The notes beneath the pieces were generated by a model that was given only the letters and a program-made list of their open reading frames with translations, did not search any database and was not told where the DNA came from. This document shows, piece by piece, positions 51,060 through 60,407 of a DNA stretch of 64,000 nucleotides. The DNA is from Erythrobacter sp. NAP1 (GTDB lineage Bacteria; Pseudomonadota; Alphaproteobacteria; Sphingomonadales; Sphingomonadaceae). Numbering within the stretch: the first letter of the stretch is position 1; every line of letters begins with the position of its first letter. The stretch covers positions 1,930,474 through 1,994,473 of the forward strand of contig NZ_CH672390.1 in assembly GCF_000152865.1 (NCBI RefSeq), in the 5' to 3' direction. The position numbers and the translations under genes are program-made.

Positions 51060-52207
51060 CACCGCATTCCCATTTCGCGGGCTATGATGCCACGCAGGAT
51101 CTCGGTCGTCCCACCGCGCAAGGTGTTGGACGGCAGATGCAGCACCGCGTCTCTCAACAGCGTCCCGAGTTCATCCGGCCACTCTGCCTTTGGGATGCCC
51201 GCCAGCACGCCTCGAAGCTTTGCGACAACGTCGTTCTCCAAACGATTGCCCATCTCCTTGACCACGGCGGCAAGAGTCGCAGGCGATTCCCCGCGCTCAA
51301 GCAACTCCGCCACACCGAGCGACATACGCCGCAGCACGCGCAGATTCGCAAGGATCGACCCGATCTCGCCAGCTCGGCGATCATCGGCATGACGGGCGAT
51401 CACCGGCATCGCGGTTTCGAGCACGATCAGCGAGGTCAGAAATCGCTCCGGCCCCGAACGCTCGAGCGCAAGCTCGCCCATGCACTGCGCCCAGCCATTG
51501 CCTTCGATCCCGAGCAGGGCGTCCGCAGGCAGTTCGACATCCTCGAACAGCGTCTCGTTAAAGTGAGGCGTCCCGCCAAGATCGCGGATGCCTGAAATGT
51601 CGACGCCGGGAAGCGAGAGGTCGACCAGGAATTGCGACAGGCCCACCTGCCGGTTGCGCCCCTCGGCAGGCGACGTGCGCGCGAGCACGATCATGTAATG
51701 CGAAAAATGGGCCCCGGTCGACCAGATCTTGCGACCCGACAGCACCCAGCCTGTATCCGTGCGCCTCGCCGCTGTCTTGATCGCTGCGAGGTCCGATCCC
51801 GCCTGCGGCTCGCTCATCCCGATGGCGGTAAAGCACTCGCCCGCAGCGATGCGGGGCAGGATATCGTGCTTCTGCTCTTCGCTGCCGTATTGCAGGATAT
51901 GGCTGCCGGTCTGGCGGTCCGCGATCCAGTGCGCGGCAACCGGCGCGCCCGCTGCGAGCAATTCCTCGGTCACGACGAAGCGGTGCGCCATGGGCCGCGC
52001 ATGCCCGCCATATTCCTTCGGCCACGTCATGCCGAGCCAGCCATTTGAGCCAAGCTTGCGACTGAATTCCGGGTCCGCTGCCGAGACCCAGCAATCGGCC
52101 TGCGGCACGAAGCCACCCGACGCGCGCTCGGCCTCGAGGAAGGTGCGCACCTGTGAGCGTAGCTCGTCGGCCTCAGCGTCGAAAGCGAAACGGGGGAACT
52201 GGAACAT
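51059..52207 (-). CDS. Acyl-CoA dehydrogenase, first subunit of a pair
   Basis: A 382-residue enzyme beginning MFQFPRFAFDAEADELRSQV; the ATG at 52207 is chosen because the additional 62 residues upstream have no family similarity. It has the FAD/substrate blocks FTAIGMSEPQAGSDLAAIKT and WVLSGRKIWSTGAHFSHYM, and a C-terminal NTLRGGTTEILRGIIAREM with Gly where classic enzymes have Glu. It is divergent from the P450-reductase fusion gene across 104 nt and coupled to the short dehydrogenase gene after it. Confidence 0.93.
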   Translation of the reverse strand: MFQFPRFAFDAEADELRSQVRTFLEAERASGGFVPQADCWVSAADPEFSRKLGSNGWLGMTWPKEYGGHARPMAHRFVVTEELLAAGAPVAAHWIADRQTGSHILQYGSEEQKHDILPRIAAGECFTAIGMSEPQAGSDLAAIKTAARRTDTGWVLSGRKIWSTGAHFSHYMIVLARTSPAEGRNRQVGLSQFLVDLSLPGVDISGIRDLGGTPHFNETLFEDVELPADALLGIEGNGWAQCMGELALERSGPERFLTSLIVLETAMPVIARHADDRRAGEIGSILANLRVLRRMSLGVAELLERGESPATLAAVVKEMGNRLENDVVAKLRGVLAGIPKAEWPDELGTLLRDAVLHLPSNTLRGGTTEILRGIIAREMGMR

Positions 52208-52311
52208 CAGGCGCAGGCGTAATCGGCAAGCGACTGCGCGTCCAGTGCGGATGGCAGAGCGAATGCCATCGCGGCTTTTCACTCTCGCAATTGTCTGGCA
52301 GACATCGAACC
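52208..52311. promoter_or_regulatory. Divergent promoter interval between dehydrogenase pair and P450 fusion
   Basis: 104 nt between the two chosen starts. No sharp operator palindrome is visible. Shared control of fatty acyl oxidation and the P450 is suggested only by the arrangement. Confidence 0.4.
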
Positions 52312-55300
52312 ATGGCCACGAACGCGACGCTAACACCGATCCCGCAACCTCCCGGCAAGCCGCTGATCGGCAACGCTCTGACGGTGGATGCAAGTCAGCA
52401 GATCCAGTCGCTTATGGAGCTTGCGGAAGAGTACGGCCCGATCTTTCAACTCGACATGATGGGCACGCCGATCGTGATCATTTCGGGCGCGGATCTGGTC
52501 GCTGAAGTGTGCGACGAGAAGCGCTTCGACAAGTCGGTGCGCGGGCCGCTCAAGCGCTTGCGACTGATCGGCGGCGACGGCCTCTTCACCGGAGACACTG
52601 ATGCGCCCAACTGGTCAAAAGCGCACAACATCCTGCTCCCTTCCTTCAGCCAGAAGGCGATGGGCAGCTATCTGCCGATGATGACCGATATCGCGACGCA
52701 GCTGGTCATGAAGTGGGAGCGGATGAATTCGGACGATGTCATCGACGTGCCCAAGGACATGATCCGCCTGACGCTCGATACAATCGGGGTCTGCGGCTTC
52801 GGATATCGGTTCAATTCGTTCTACCGCGAGGACTTCCACCCCTTCATCCGCGCGCTCACCCGTACGCTGGAAACGACCCAGAAGATCCGCGGCATTCCAG
52901 GCGAAAAGCTGCTCAAGGGCGACGCCGTCAAACAGCTTCACCGCGATGCGAAATACATGAACAATCTCGTCGATGAGATCATTCGCGAACGCCAGCGCAG
53001 CGGTGGCGATGGGCCGGAAGACCTGCTCGATTTCATGCTGTCGGGCCGCGATCCGCTGACAGGAGAGCGGCTGTCGGATGAGAACATCCGTTACCAGATC
53101 AACACCTTCCTGATCGCAGGCCACGAGACGACTTCGGGCCTGTTGTCGTTCACGCTCTACTACCTGCTCAAGAACCGCGACGTTCTGACCCGCGCTTATG
53201 CCGAGGTCGACACGGTGCTCGGCCGCAACATCGACCAGCCGCCAAGCCTCAAGCAGATCGGCCAGCTGCCTTACATTCGTGCGATCCTGTTCGAGGCCCT
53301 GCGCCTGTGGCCGACCGCGCCCGCTTTCGGCCTCGCTCCATTCGAGGACGAGGTGCTGGGCGGCAAATACCTGATCCCCAAGGGCACGTTCACGACCGTC
53401 CTGATCCCTTCGCTCCACCGCGACAAATCGGTGTGGGGCGAGAACCCGGAGGTCTTCGATCCGGAGAACTTCACTGCCGAGGCCGAGGCCGCGCGGCCGC
53501 CGCATGCCTACAAGCCGTTCGGCAACGGACAGCGCGCTTGCATCGGACGGCAGTTCGCGATCCAGGAATCGATTCTTGTCCTCGCGATGATACTCCAGCG
53601 GTTCGAGCTGTTCGACCATTCGGACTACAAGCTCGACATCAAGGAAACGCTCTCGATCAAGCCCGACGAGTTCACGATCAAGGCGCGGATGCGCAAGGAC
53701 GTGGAGCGCGGCGGCAAAGCGACCGAAGATGCGGAAGAGGCATCAACCGAACCCGCCGAACCCAAGGTTCCCAAGCACGACACGCCGCTGCTGGTCCTTT
53801 ACGGATCGAACCTGGGATCAAGCGAGAGCTTCGCACGAGAGGTCGCGCAGAAGGGCGAGTTCAGCGGCTTTGAGGTCGAGATGGCTCCGCTCGACGACTA
53901 TGTCGGCAAACTGCCCGAGGATGGTGCGGTCGCGATTGCATGCGCGTCCTACAATGGCATGCCGCCCGACAACGCCGCGAAATTCATCGACTGGATCGAG
54001 GGCAAGGACGGCGCTGCGCCTGACCTTTCGGGCGTTTCCTACATGATGCTTGGTTGCGGCAATTCCGACTGGGCGGCGACCTTTCAGGCTGTACCGCGCC
54101 TGATCGATGCGCGAATGGAAGAGCTTGGCGCGAAGCGGATCGTCCCCACTACCGAACTCGACGCGCGCAGCGATGTCGACACGCAGTTCCACACATGGCT
54201 CGACGCGCTGATGCCGCAGCTGGGCGAGCATTTCGACCTCGACCTTTCGGGCGAGGCTGCCGGGATCGCAGAGCCGCTCTACAAGGTTGAAGTCACCCAA
54301 AGCGTCACCGCCAACACGGTCGCCTCGCGCGTCGGAGCGCATGCCGTCAAGATGGTCGCCAATCGCGAATTGAAGAACACCGACATTGGCGAAGGGCGCT
54401 CGACCCGGCATATCGAGGTCGAACTGGCGCAAGGCGAAACCTACCAGCCGGGCGATCACCTTTGCGTCGTACCCGAGAATGACGATGCTGTGGTCGAACG
54501 GCTGCTGCGCCGCTTCAATCTTGATGCCGATACTTACGTTCGGATCGAATCGCGCAGTGAAATGCGCGGGCCCTTCCCGAGTGGAAGCACCTTCTCTGTC
54601 TACAACCTCGCCAAGACGGCGGGCGAATTGCAGGCGGTCGCAACCCGCAAGGACATTGCCACCCTTGCGCTTTACACCGAGTGCCCAAATTCGAAGCCCG
54701 CTCTCGAAAAGCTTGCCCAGCCGCCTCAAGAAGACGGCACGGACCAATACGCGACCGATGTTCTGGCGAAGCGCAAATCGGTGCTCGACCTGCTTGAGGA
54801 TTACCCCGCCTGCGACCTGCCGCTGGCGGTTTTCCTCGAAATGATCCCGTTCCTGTCGCCGCGCTATTATTCGATTTCGTCCGCCCCCGGAGACACGCCG
54901 CAGACCTGTTCGATCACGGTTGGCGTGGTCAAAGGACCGGCGCTTTCGGGCAAGGGCACGTTCAAGGGCACCTGCTCGAATTACCTTGCCGAGCTTGAAC
55001 CCGGCGCGTCGTTCAACGCCGTGGTGCGCGAGCCGACTGCGAACTTCCGTTTGCCCGATGATCCCAAGGTACCTCTAATCATGGTCGGACCGGGCACAGG
55101 CCTTGCGCCGTTCCGCGGCTTCCTGCAGGAGCGCGACGCACTCGCTAGTTCGGGCGAGGAACTCGGACCGGCCCGGCTCTATTTCGGGTGCCGCACTCCG
55201 GATGAGGACTTCCTCTATCGCGACGAGCTGGAGGACTATGACAAACGCGGCATCGTGACACTGCGCACCGCCTTCTCTCGCGTCGATGAAGGCAAGTGCT

Positions 55301-55527
55301 ACGTCCAAGACCACATCGCCGACGACGCCGACGCGATCTGGGAAATGCTGGAGGCTGGTGGCCGTATCTATGTCTGTGGAGACGGGGCGCGCATGGAGCC
55401 CGATGTGCGAGCGGCTCTCGCCAAGATCCACAGCGATAAGACCGGCTCCACCCCTGCTGAGGCGCAAAGCTGGGTCGGCGATCTGATTACGAACGAACGT
55501 TATTCGCTCGACGTGTGGGTCGGGTGA
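52312..55527 (+). CDS. Self-sufficient P450-NADPH reductase fusion (CYP102-like)
   Basis: A 1071-residue fusion similar in size and order to P450 BM3. The P450 part shows the I-helix AGHETTSGLLSF, the ExxR helix (FEALRLW) and the heme loop PFGNGQRACIGRQFA with Cys410 as thiolate ligand. A flavodoxin domain starts near residue 490 (LLVLYGSNLGSSESFAREVA). The FAD/NADPH domains follow, with RYYSISSAP for FAD, GPGTGLAPFRGFLQER and a C-terminal RYSLDVWVG for NADPH. The ATG at 52312 gives MATNATLTPIPQPPGKP, a natural P450 beginning. Family members hydroxylate medium and long fatty acids below the terminal carbon. The adjacent dehydrogenases fit lipid metabolism. Confidence 0.95.
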   Translation: MATNATLTPIPQPPGKPLIGNALTVDASQQIQSLMELAEEYGPIFQLDMMGTPIVIISGADLVAEVCDEKRFDKSVRGPLKRLRLIGGDGLFTGDTDAPNWSKAHNILLPSFSQKAMGSYLPMMTDIATQLVMKWERMNSDDVIDVPKDMIRLTLDTIGVCGFGYRFNSFYREDFHPFIRALTRTLETTQKIRGIPGEKLLKGDAVKQLHRDAKYMNNLVDEIIRERQRSGGDGPEDLLDFMLSGRDPLTGERLSDENIRYQINTFLIAGHETTSGLLSFTLYYLLKNRDVLTRAYAEVDTVLGRNIDQPPSLKQIGQLPYIRAILFEALRLWPTAPAFGLAPFEDEVLGGKYLIPKGTFTTVLIPSLHRDKSVWGENPEVFDPENFTAEAEAARPPHAYKPFGNGQRACIGRQFAIQESILVLAMILQRFELFDHSDYKLDIKETLSIKPDEFTIKARMRKDVERGGKATEDAEEASTEPAEPKVPKHDTPLLVLYGSNLGSSESFAREVAQKGEFSGFEVEMAPLDDYVGKLPEDGAVAIACASYNGMPPDNAAKFIDWIEGKDGAAPDLSGVSYMMLGCGNSDWAATFQAVPRLIDARMEELGAKRIVPTTELDARSDVDTQFHTWLDALMPQLGEHFDLDLSGEAAGIAEPLYKVEVTQSVTANTVASRVGAHAVKMVANRELKNTDIGEGRSTRHIEVELAQGETYQPGDHLCVVPENDDAVVERLLRRFNLDADTYVRIESRSEMRGPFPSGSTFSVYNLAKTAGELQAVATRKDIATLALYTECPNSKPALEKLAQPPQEDGTDQYATDVLAKRKSVLDLLEDYPACDLPLAVFLEMIPFLSPRYYSISSAPGDTPQTCSITVGVVKGPALSGKGTFKGTCSNYLAELEPGASFNAVVREPTANFRLPDDPKVPLIMVGPGTGLAPFRGFLQERDALASSGEELGPARLYFGCRTPDEDFLYRDELEDYDKRGIVTLRTAFSRVDEGKCYVQDHIADDADAIWEMLEAGGRIYVCGDGARMEPDVRAALAKIHSDKTGSTPAEAQSWVGDLITNERYSLDVWVG

Positions 55528-56465
55528 GCCACACGTCAGGTACGAATAGACGCACAACGCTGAAGGCGATTGCCGGTGCGGGGGCGCTGGCGGCGCTCCC
55601 CGCAGCTTTGCATGCTCAAACCGCGCCCGGCAGGTTCATCGAATACAGCAACGTGGCGGCACTCGGCCTGCCCGATCAGCGGCTCACCATCTGGCTGCCT
55701 CCCGATTACGACGCGGGAACAGGGCGATTCCGCGTGCTCTACATGCACGACGCGCAGAACCTGTTCGATCCGGCGCTGTCGAACTTCAACAAGGTGTGGG
55801 CTGCCGACCGCGCGATGCTGAACCATGCCGACGCGCACGGCGAAGACCCCTGGATCATCATCGGCATCTGGTCACCGGGCGAGGATCGCTATCGCCAATA
55901 CATGCCCAGGTCCGCCTATGATGCAGCTGGACCGGTCCTGCGCGCCAAGATGGACCAGTTCGGGAATGGCAAGCCGATCGTCAGCCGCGAGTATATCGAC
56001 TGGATCGCCGGCACGCTCAGGCCGTGGGTAAACCGTTCCTTCCGCACCCTAACCGCGCGCGACGACACCGCGATCGTCGGCTCCAGCATGGGCGGACTCA
56101 TCAGCCTCTACGCTTTTCTCGAATACCCTGCGATCTTCGGACGCGCTGGCTGTGTCAGCACCCACTGGCCCGCCATCGCACCGCAAAGCGTCGATGCGAC
56201 CGATCCCGAAGTTCTCGACATCTGGCAGAATTTGCTCACCACGCAGCTGGGCGAAACGGACGGGCGGCGGCTTTGGTTCGACCACGGGACTGCCACGCTC
56301 GATGCCTTCTACCCACCTTATCAGCGCGCCATCGACACTCTGATGCAAGGCTCAGGCTGGGAGCGAGGGAGTGAGTGGGAAAGCCGCGTCTACCCAGGCG
56401 CGGAGCATGAGGAGAACGCCTGGGCAGCGCGGCTTCCCGAAATCTACGACTGGGTGCTCGGTTAG
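55524..56465 (+). CDS. Tat-exported alpha/beta-hydrolase (esterase D-like)
   Basis: A 313-residue hydrolase. The GTG start at 55524 overlaps the P450 stop (GTGA) and gives a twin-arginine leader, NRRTTLKAIAGAGALAAL, with cleavage after HAQ. The catalytic domain has MHDAQNLFD and the nucleophile elbow GSSMGGLISLYAF; a C-terminal His is available in YPGAEHEENAW. It belongs with putative esterases of the IroE/Esterase D group. It may be linked either to the P450 (translational coupling) or to the glycan genes immediately downstream. The substrate is unknown. Confidence 0.88.
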   Translation: MSHTSGTNRRTTLKAIAGAGALAALPAALHAQTAPGRFIEYSNVAALGLPDQRLTIWLPPDYDAGTGRFRVLYMHDAQNLFDPALSNFNKVWAADRAMLNHADAHGEDPWIIIGIWSPGEDRYRQYMPRSAYDAAGPVLRAKMDQFGNGKPIVSREYIDWIAGTLRPWVNRSFRTLTARDDTAIVGSSMGGLISLYAFLEYPAIFGRAGCVSTHWPAIAPQSVDATDPEVLDIWQNLLTTQLGETDGRRLWFDHGTATLDAFYPPYQRAIDTLMQGSGWERGSEWESRVYPGAEHEENAWAARLPEIYDWVLG

Positions 56466-56473
56466 CGAGCGGC

Positions 56474-58546
56474 TCAGTCGCGTTCCACGAAGCGCACGGC
56501 GAGCCCGCCCGATGACGCGAGTTTCGCATCCATCGTGCCGCCGCCGGTGACTTCGATCTCTTCGATCACGAGTGCGTAGGGGTTGGTGTCCCAATGCGCG
56601 CCCTCGCCATCGCGATAGACCTGCGCGGTGTAGCTCTTGCCGTCCTCGAGGAAGTCGAGTGGCAGCGTCAGTTCGCGCTCGTCCTCATCGGTGACCGCGC
56701 CGAGGAACCACTCGCCGCCTGCACGGCCCTTACGAGCGATCGCGACATATTCGCCCACTTCACCAGCAATCGCGACGCTCTCTTCCCAGTCGGCCTCGAC
56801 GTCCTTGATGAACTGGAAGGCGCCCATGTTCGCCTCGTAATTCTCAGGCAGGTCTGCTGCCATCTGGAGCGGCGAATAGAGCACCACGTAGAGCGCAAGC
56901 TGCTTCGCCAGCGTGGTCTGCGGACGGTTCGAAGCATCGCCGCGCTGCATGTCCTCGCGCACCGGAGGCCGCTCGTTTGGACGCAGGTCAAAGATGCCCG
57001 GCGTGTAGTCCATCGGACCGGACAGCATCCGCGTATAGGCGAGAATCGAGATGTGATCGGTCGGATTAGGCGGGCTGCCCCATGCGTTGAACTCCATCCC
57101 GCGCGCGCCTTCGCGGGTCATCCAGTTGGGATATGTGCGGCGCAGCCCGGTATCCTTCACCGGCTCGTGCGCGTTGATCGAAATCTGGTGACGAGCCGCC
57201 GCTTCGACCGCGCGCAGATGGTGGCCCACCATGAACTGGCTGTCGTGCCACTCATACTGCTTCACGCCGTTCTCGTCGTAGCGCACGATATCGCCCGCAT
57301 CGGCGACGTAGCCGGTTTTCACCTCGCGCACGCCGTTTTCGGCATAGAGCGCGAAGGCGTCTTCCATCTGCGCTTCGTAATTGGCGACATTGCCGCTGGT
57401 TTCGTGGTGGCCGATGATGCGCACGCCCTTGTCGGCGGCGTAGTCAGCCAGCATCGGCAGGTCGAAATCGGGATAGGCCTGCGTGAAGTCGAATAGCTCG
57501 CCGTTGTTGAACCAGTCGCCGTCCCAGCCGATGTTCCAGCCTTCGACCAGCACGCCGTTGAAGCCATGCTCGGCCGCAAAGTCGATGTAGCGCATCACGT
57601 CTTCGTTGTTCGCGCCGTGAATGCCGTCATTGCCCCAGGTGCGCTCGCGAATATGCATCGCCCACCAGATGCCGATATACTTGCCCGGCTCCACCCATGA
57701 GACATCGCCGAGCTTGTTGGGCTCGTTGAGGTTGAGAATGATGTCGGAGTTAATGAGGCCCGCGGCATCGGGCGCGATTTGGATTGTGCGCCAGGGCGAC
57801 TTGAAAGGCGCCTTGGTATGGACCTTGATCCCGTCAGAGCCTGCACGCAACGCGGCCTCGAAGCTGCCGGGGCGAAGCGCGAGCAGCGACATGGCCGAGT
57901 AATCGACCAGCGCGGCCTCGTGGATAGAGATGTGCAGCCCATCGGGCTGACGGAAGGTCACAGGAGTATGCGCATCATCGACGATCGCTGCCTTGCCCTT
58001 GCGGTAAATGTATTCGTAGCGGTTGAACTGGCGGCTCGGCGTCCACCAAGTGTCAGCGTCCGGGCCAATCGAGAACTGTGTCAGCTCGTCGGTGATGCGG
58101 ATATCGCCTGAAAGCGCCTCCTGCTCAGGCAATTCGTAGCGAAACCCAACGCCGGTATCGAAGACGCGGAAGCGGACGACCATCGAGCGTTCCGGTCCTT
58201 CTGATGCGCCAAAGGTCACGGCCAGTTCGTTGTGATGGTCGCGCACGTAGCGGCGCTCTCCCCACGGTTGCTCCCAGGTTTCATCCTGCGAAGCGCGGAC
58301 CGAAGCAATGATGGTCAGATCGTCTTCAAACCCATGATGGTCTTCGAAAAGCAGGCCAAGACGCGAAGTGTCGACAGCCTGTTCGCCGTCATGTGTGATG
58401 CGATAGCTCGCATGACCGCCGTCGTCGCTGATGCTGACGGTGATTCGACCATCGGGCGACGCGACCGTCAGCGTCTCCGCACTGGCAGGCATGGCCGCCC
58501 CGAAAGCGAGCCCCGCAATAGCGGCAAGTTTGATCCCCAAACGCAT
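56474..58546 (-). CDS. Glycoside hydrolase family 97 alpha-glucosidase (SusB-like)
   Basis: A 690-residue exported glucosidase. The ATG at 58546 follows GGGAGAGGTCG and starts a signal peptide ending MPASAE. The N-terminal beta-sandwich and the central barrel match GH97: GIWWAMHIRERTWG, FNGVLVEGWNIGWDGDW, INAHEPVKDTGLRRTYPNW and REGARGMEFNAW, which hold the Glu residues used by inverting SusB-type members. It would release glucose from maltodextrins in the periplasm. It is divergent from the FG-GAP lipoprotein gene, with an operator palindrome 48 nt upstream. Confidence 0.95.
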   Translation of the reverse strand: MRLGIKLAAIAGLAFGAAMPASAETLTVASPDGRITVSISDDGGHASYRITHDGEQAVDTSRLGLLFEDHHGFEDDLTIIASVRASQDETWEQPWGERRYVRDHHNELAVTFGASEGPERSMVVRFRVFDTGVGFRYELPEQEALSGDIRITDELTQFSIGPDADTWWTPSRQFNRYEYIYRKGKAAIVDDAHTPVTFRQPDGLHISIHEAALVDYSAMSLLALRPGSFEAALRAGSDGIKVHTKAPFKSPWRTIQIAPDAAGLINSDIILNLNEPNKLGDVSWVEPGKYIGIWWAMHIRERTWGNDGIHGANNEDVMRYIDFAAEHGFNGVLVEGWNIGWDGDWFNNGELFDFTQAYPDFDLPMLADYAADKGVRIIGHHETSGNVANYEAQMEDAFALYAENGVREVKTGYVADAGDIVRYDENGVKQYEWHDSQFMVGHHLRAVEAAARHQISINAHEPVKDTGLRRTYPNWMTREGARGMEFNAWGSPPNPTDHISILAYTRMLSGPMDYTPGIFDLRPNERPPVREDMQRGDASNRPQTTLAKQLALYVVLYSPLQMAADLPENYEANMGAFQFIKDVEADWEESVAIAGEVGEYVAIARKGRAGGEWFLGAVTDEDERELTLPLDFLEDGKSYTAQVYRDGEGAHWDTNPYALVIEEIEVTGGGTMDAKLASSGGLAVRFVERD

Positions 58547-58593
58547 TATCGACCTCTCCCTGGCAAGGCTTGATCTGCCCGCTTCGCGAGCTT

Positions 58594-58609
58594 TTGCAAA
58601 TTTTTGCAA
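58594..58609. promoter_or_regulatory. Palindromic operator A of the maltodextrin locus
   Basis: TTGCAAATTTTTGCAA, one of three matching 16-mers of the form WTGCAAAWWTTTGCAA. It is 48 nt upstream of the GH97 start. The shape suits a LacI-family repressor; the regulator is not in the window. Confidence 0.75.
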
Positions 58610-58669
58610 TTCATTGCCTCTCTAAAGCGACAATAACATGGAATTCCCCCTTCCCTGCAAATCATTTTT

Positions 58670-58685
58670 ATGCAAAATTTTGCAA
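58670..58685. promoter_or_regulatory. Palindromic operator B of the maltodextrin locus
   Basis: ATGCAAAATTTTGCAA, containing a perfect 14-nt palindrome. It is 40 nt upstream of the FG-GAP lipoprotein start and 76 nt from operator A, a spacing of about seven helical turns that would allow a DNA loop. Confidence 0.75.
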
Positions 58686-58724
58686 TGGGCGGCGAAGTAT
58701 CGCTCAATGGGGAGAGGGATAGAG

Positions 58725-60407
58725 ATGGTTTACCGGCACGCATTTGCGTTCGCCAGCGTTCTTGCCTTGACGGCGGGGCTTGCAGCTTGCGGCGGAGGCG
58801 GTTCGTCAAGCGGGAACAGCGCCGGGCCGACCGGTGGCGGAGGTACGCCGACCCCTACCCCTTCGATCGCGAGCGCGACTCTGCCAGCGGGGCCGATTAC
58901 GACATTCGCAAACAGTACCGCTTTGGCAGGGATCGACCATTCGTTTGGCTTTTCCGAGGGCCTCAACCCGATGGTCGCGCAGTTCGCGGGCGGAGCGGCA
59001 GCGGGCGATATCGACAATGACGGAGATATCGACGTGTTCGTCGCGCGCGGCGACCTGCAACCAAACCTGCTTTACGTGAACCAGGGCGGCTCCTTCATCG
59101 AAAGCGCCGGGGTGGCTGGCCTCGACTTCACCATCGGCCCTTCCACCAATGGCAGGCACAGCGGGCCAACCTTTGGCGACCTTGATGGTGACGGCGATCT
59201 CGACTTGCTACTGGGAGGGCTCGAAGGCGGTCCGATGAAGCTCTTCGCCAACGATGGCACCGGGCGCTTTACCGACGTGACCGCGGCATCGGGCTTTGAT
59301 CGTGCACAGGCCGACCAGACGATCTCGATGGCACTTGGCGACTATGACGCTGATGGCGATCTCGATGTTCTGATGGCGCATTGGGGCACGCCGCGCGATC
59401 CGGCGATACCGGGCGAGACTGAGACTTTGTGGCGCAATGACAGCCAGCCGGGCGCCTTTGCCTTTACTCCGGTGAGCGCGACCACAGGCATTGCAAACCT
59501 GCTTGCCTTTGACTTGCCGCAAGGGGTGCTCGGGGCGAATTTCGACTACACCTTCGCCCCCGGATTTGCCGATATCGATGGCGACCGTGACCTCGACATC
59601 CTGATGGTGTCGGACTTTCGCGGGTCGAAGGTGCTGCTCAACAACGGCAACGGGACGTTCAGCGCCTCCACCTTCACGCCCGACGATGAAAACGGCATGG
59701 GCGCTGCGATCGGCGACTTCGACAATGATGGGGACTTCGACTGGTTCGTCTCCTCGATCAACGGCAACCGCCTGTTCGAGAATCTTGGTGGTGGAAGCTT
59801 CCTGCGCAACTCCGCCTCTGGCGTTGAGCCGGGCGGATGGGGCTGGGGCTCTTGCTTTGCCGATTTCAACGCCGATGGCTGGCTCGACATCTACCAGACC
59901 AATGGCTGGGAAGCGGGCAAGGATCCGTCCGCCTCGCTTTACGTCAACGACGTCACTCGCCTCTGGATGAATGGAGGAGACGGAACCTTCGCCGATGCGG
60001 CGGAAGGATCTGCGATTGCCGAAACCGACCAAGGGCGCGGCGTCGTGTGCGACGATTTCGACAATGACGGCGACGTCGATGCGCTGCTGCTGACCGCGGA
60101 GCCGACCGGCGCTGCGTACTACTGGGAGAACCAGCTGGCGAACGCCAACTCGGTAAAAGTGCGGCTGCGCGGGCGTGCTCCCAACACCTTCGCCGTGGGA
60201 GCGATCGTGCAACTGACGATTGCCGATACTGTTCAGACCCGCATGGTCTCGGTGAACAGCAACTTCATTTCGCACAATTCGACCGACCAGATCTTCGGCA
60301 TGGGCCCGAATACGAGCGGCGGCCTGCGCATCATCTGGCCCGATGGGACAGAGACGATCGAGCCGAATGTTTCAGCAGGCCAAACGCTGGTGATCGAACA
60401 GCCCTAG
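58725..60407 (+). CDS. FG-GAP/VCBS-repeat lipoprotein with ASPIC/UnbV domain
   Basis: A 560-residue lipoprotein. The start at 58725 after GGAGAGGGATAGAG gives a signal ending in the lipobox LAAC. A Gly/Ser/Pro linker follows. At least six FG-GAP/VCBS units with calcium-type loops are visible (AAGDIDNDGDIDVFVARGD, FGDLDGDGDLDLLLGG, DYDADGDLDVLMAHWG, IGDFDNDGDFDWFVSSI, FADFNADGWLDIYQTNGW, CDDFDNDGDVDALLL). The C-terminus (SHNSTDQIFGMGPN, LRIIWPDGTETI) is an ASPIC/UnbV domain. It lies between maltodextrin genes and shares their operator, so a surface glycan-binding role is possible. That is inference. Confidence 0.9.
   Translation: MVYRHAFAFASVLALTAGLAACGGGGSSSGNSAGPTGGGGTPTPTPSIASATLPAGPITTFANSTALAGIDHSFGFSEGLNPMVAQFAGGAAAGDIDNDGDIDVFVARGDLQPNLLYVNQGGSFIESAGVAGLDFTIGPSTNGRHSGPTFGDLDGDGDLDLLLGGLEGGPMKLFANDGTGRFTDVTAASGFDRAQADQTISMALGDYDADGDLDVLMAHWGTPRDPAIPGETETLWRNDSQPGAFAFTPVSATTGIANLLAFDLPQGVLGANFDYTFAPGFADIDGDRDLDILMVSDFRGSKVLLNNGNGTFSASTFTPDDENGMGAAIGDFDNDGDFDWFVSSINGNRLFENLGGGSFLRNSASGVEPGGWGWGSCFADFNADGWLDIYQTNGWEAGKDPSASLYVNDVTRLWMNGGDGTFADAAEGSAIAETDQGRGVVCDDFDNDGDVDALLLTAEPTGAAYYWENQLANANSVKVRLRGRAPNTFAVGAIVQLTIADTVQTRMVSVNSNFISHNSTDQIFGMGPNTSGGLRIIWPDGTETIEPNVSAGQTLVIEQP

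Noticed and set aside
49587-51392. A 601-codon plus-strand open frame spanning the end of the DASS transporter and the short dehydrogenase
   Set aside because: It overlaps two well-supported genes in other frames and translates to Arg-rich sequence without motifs.
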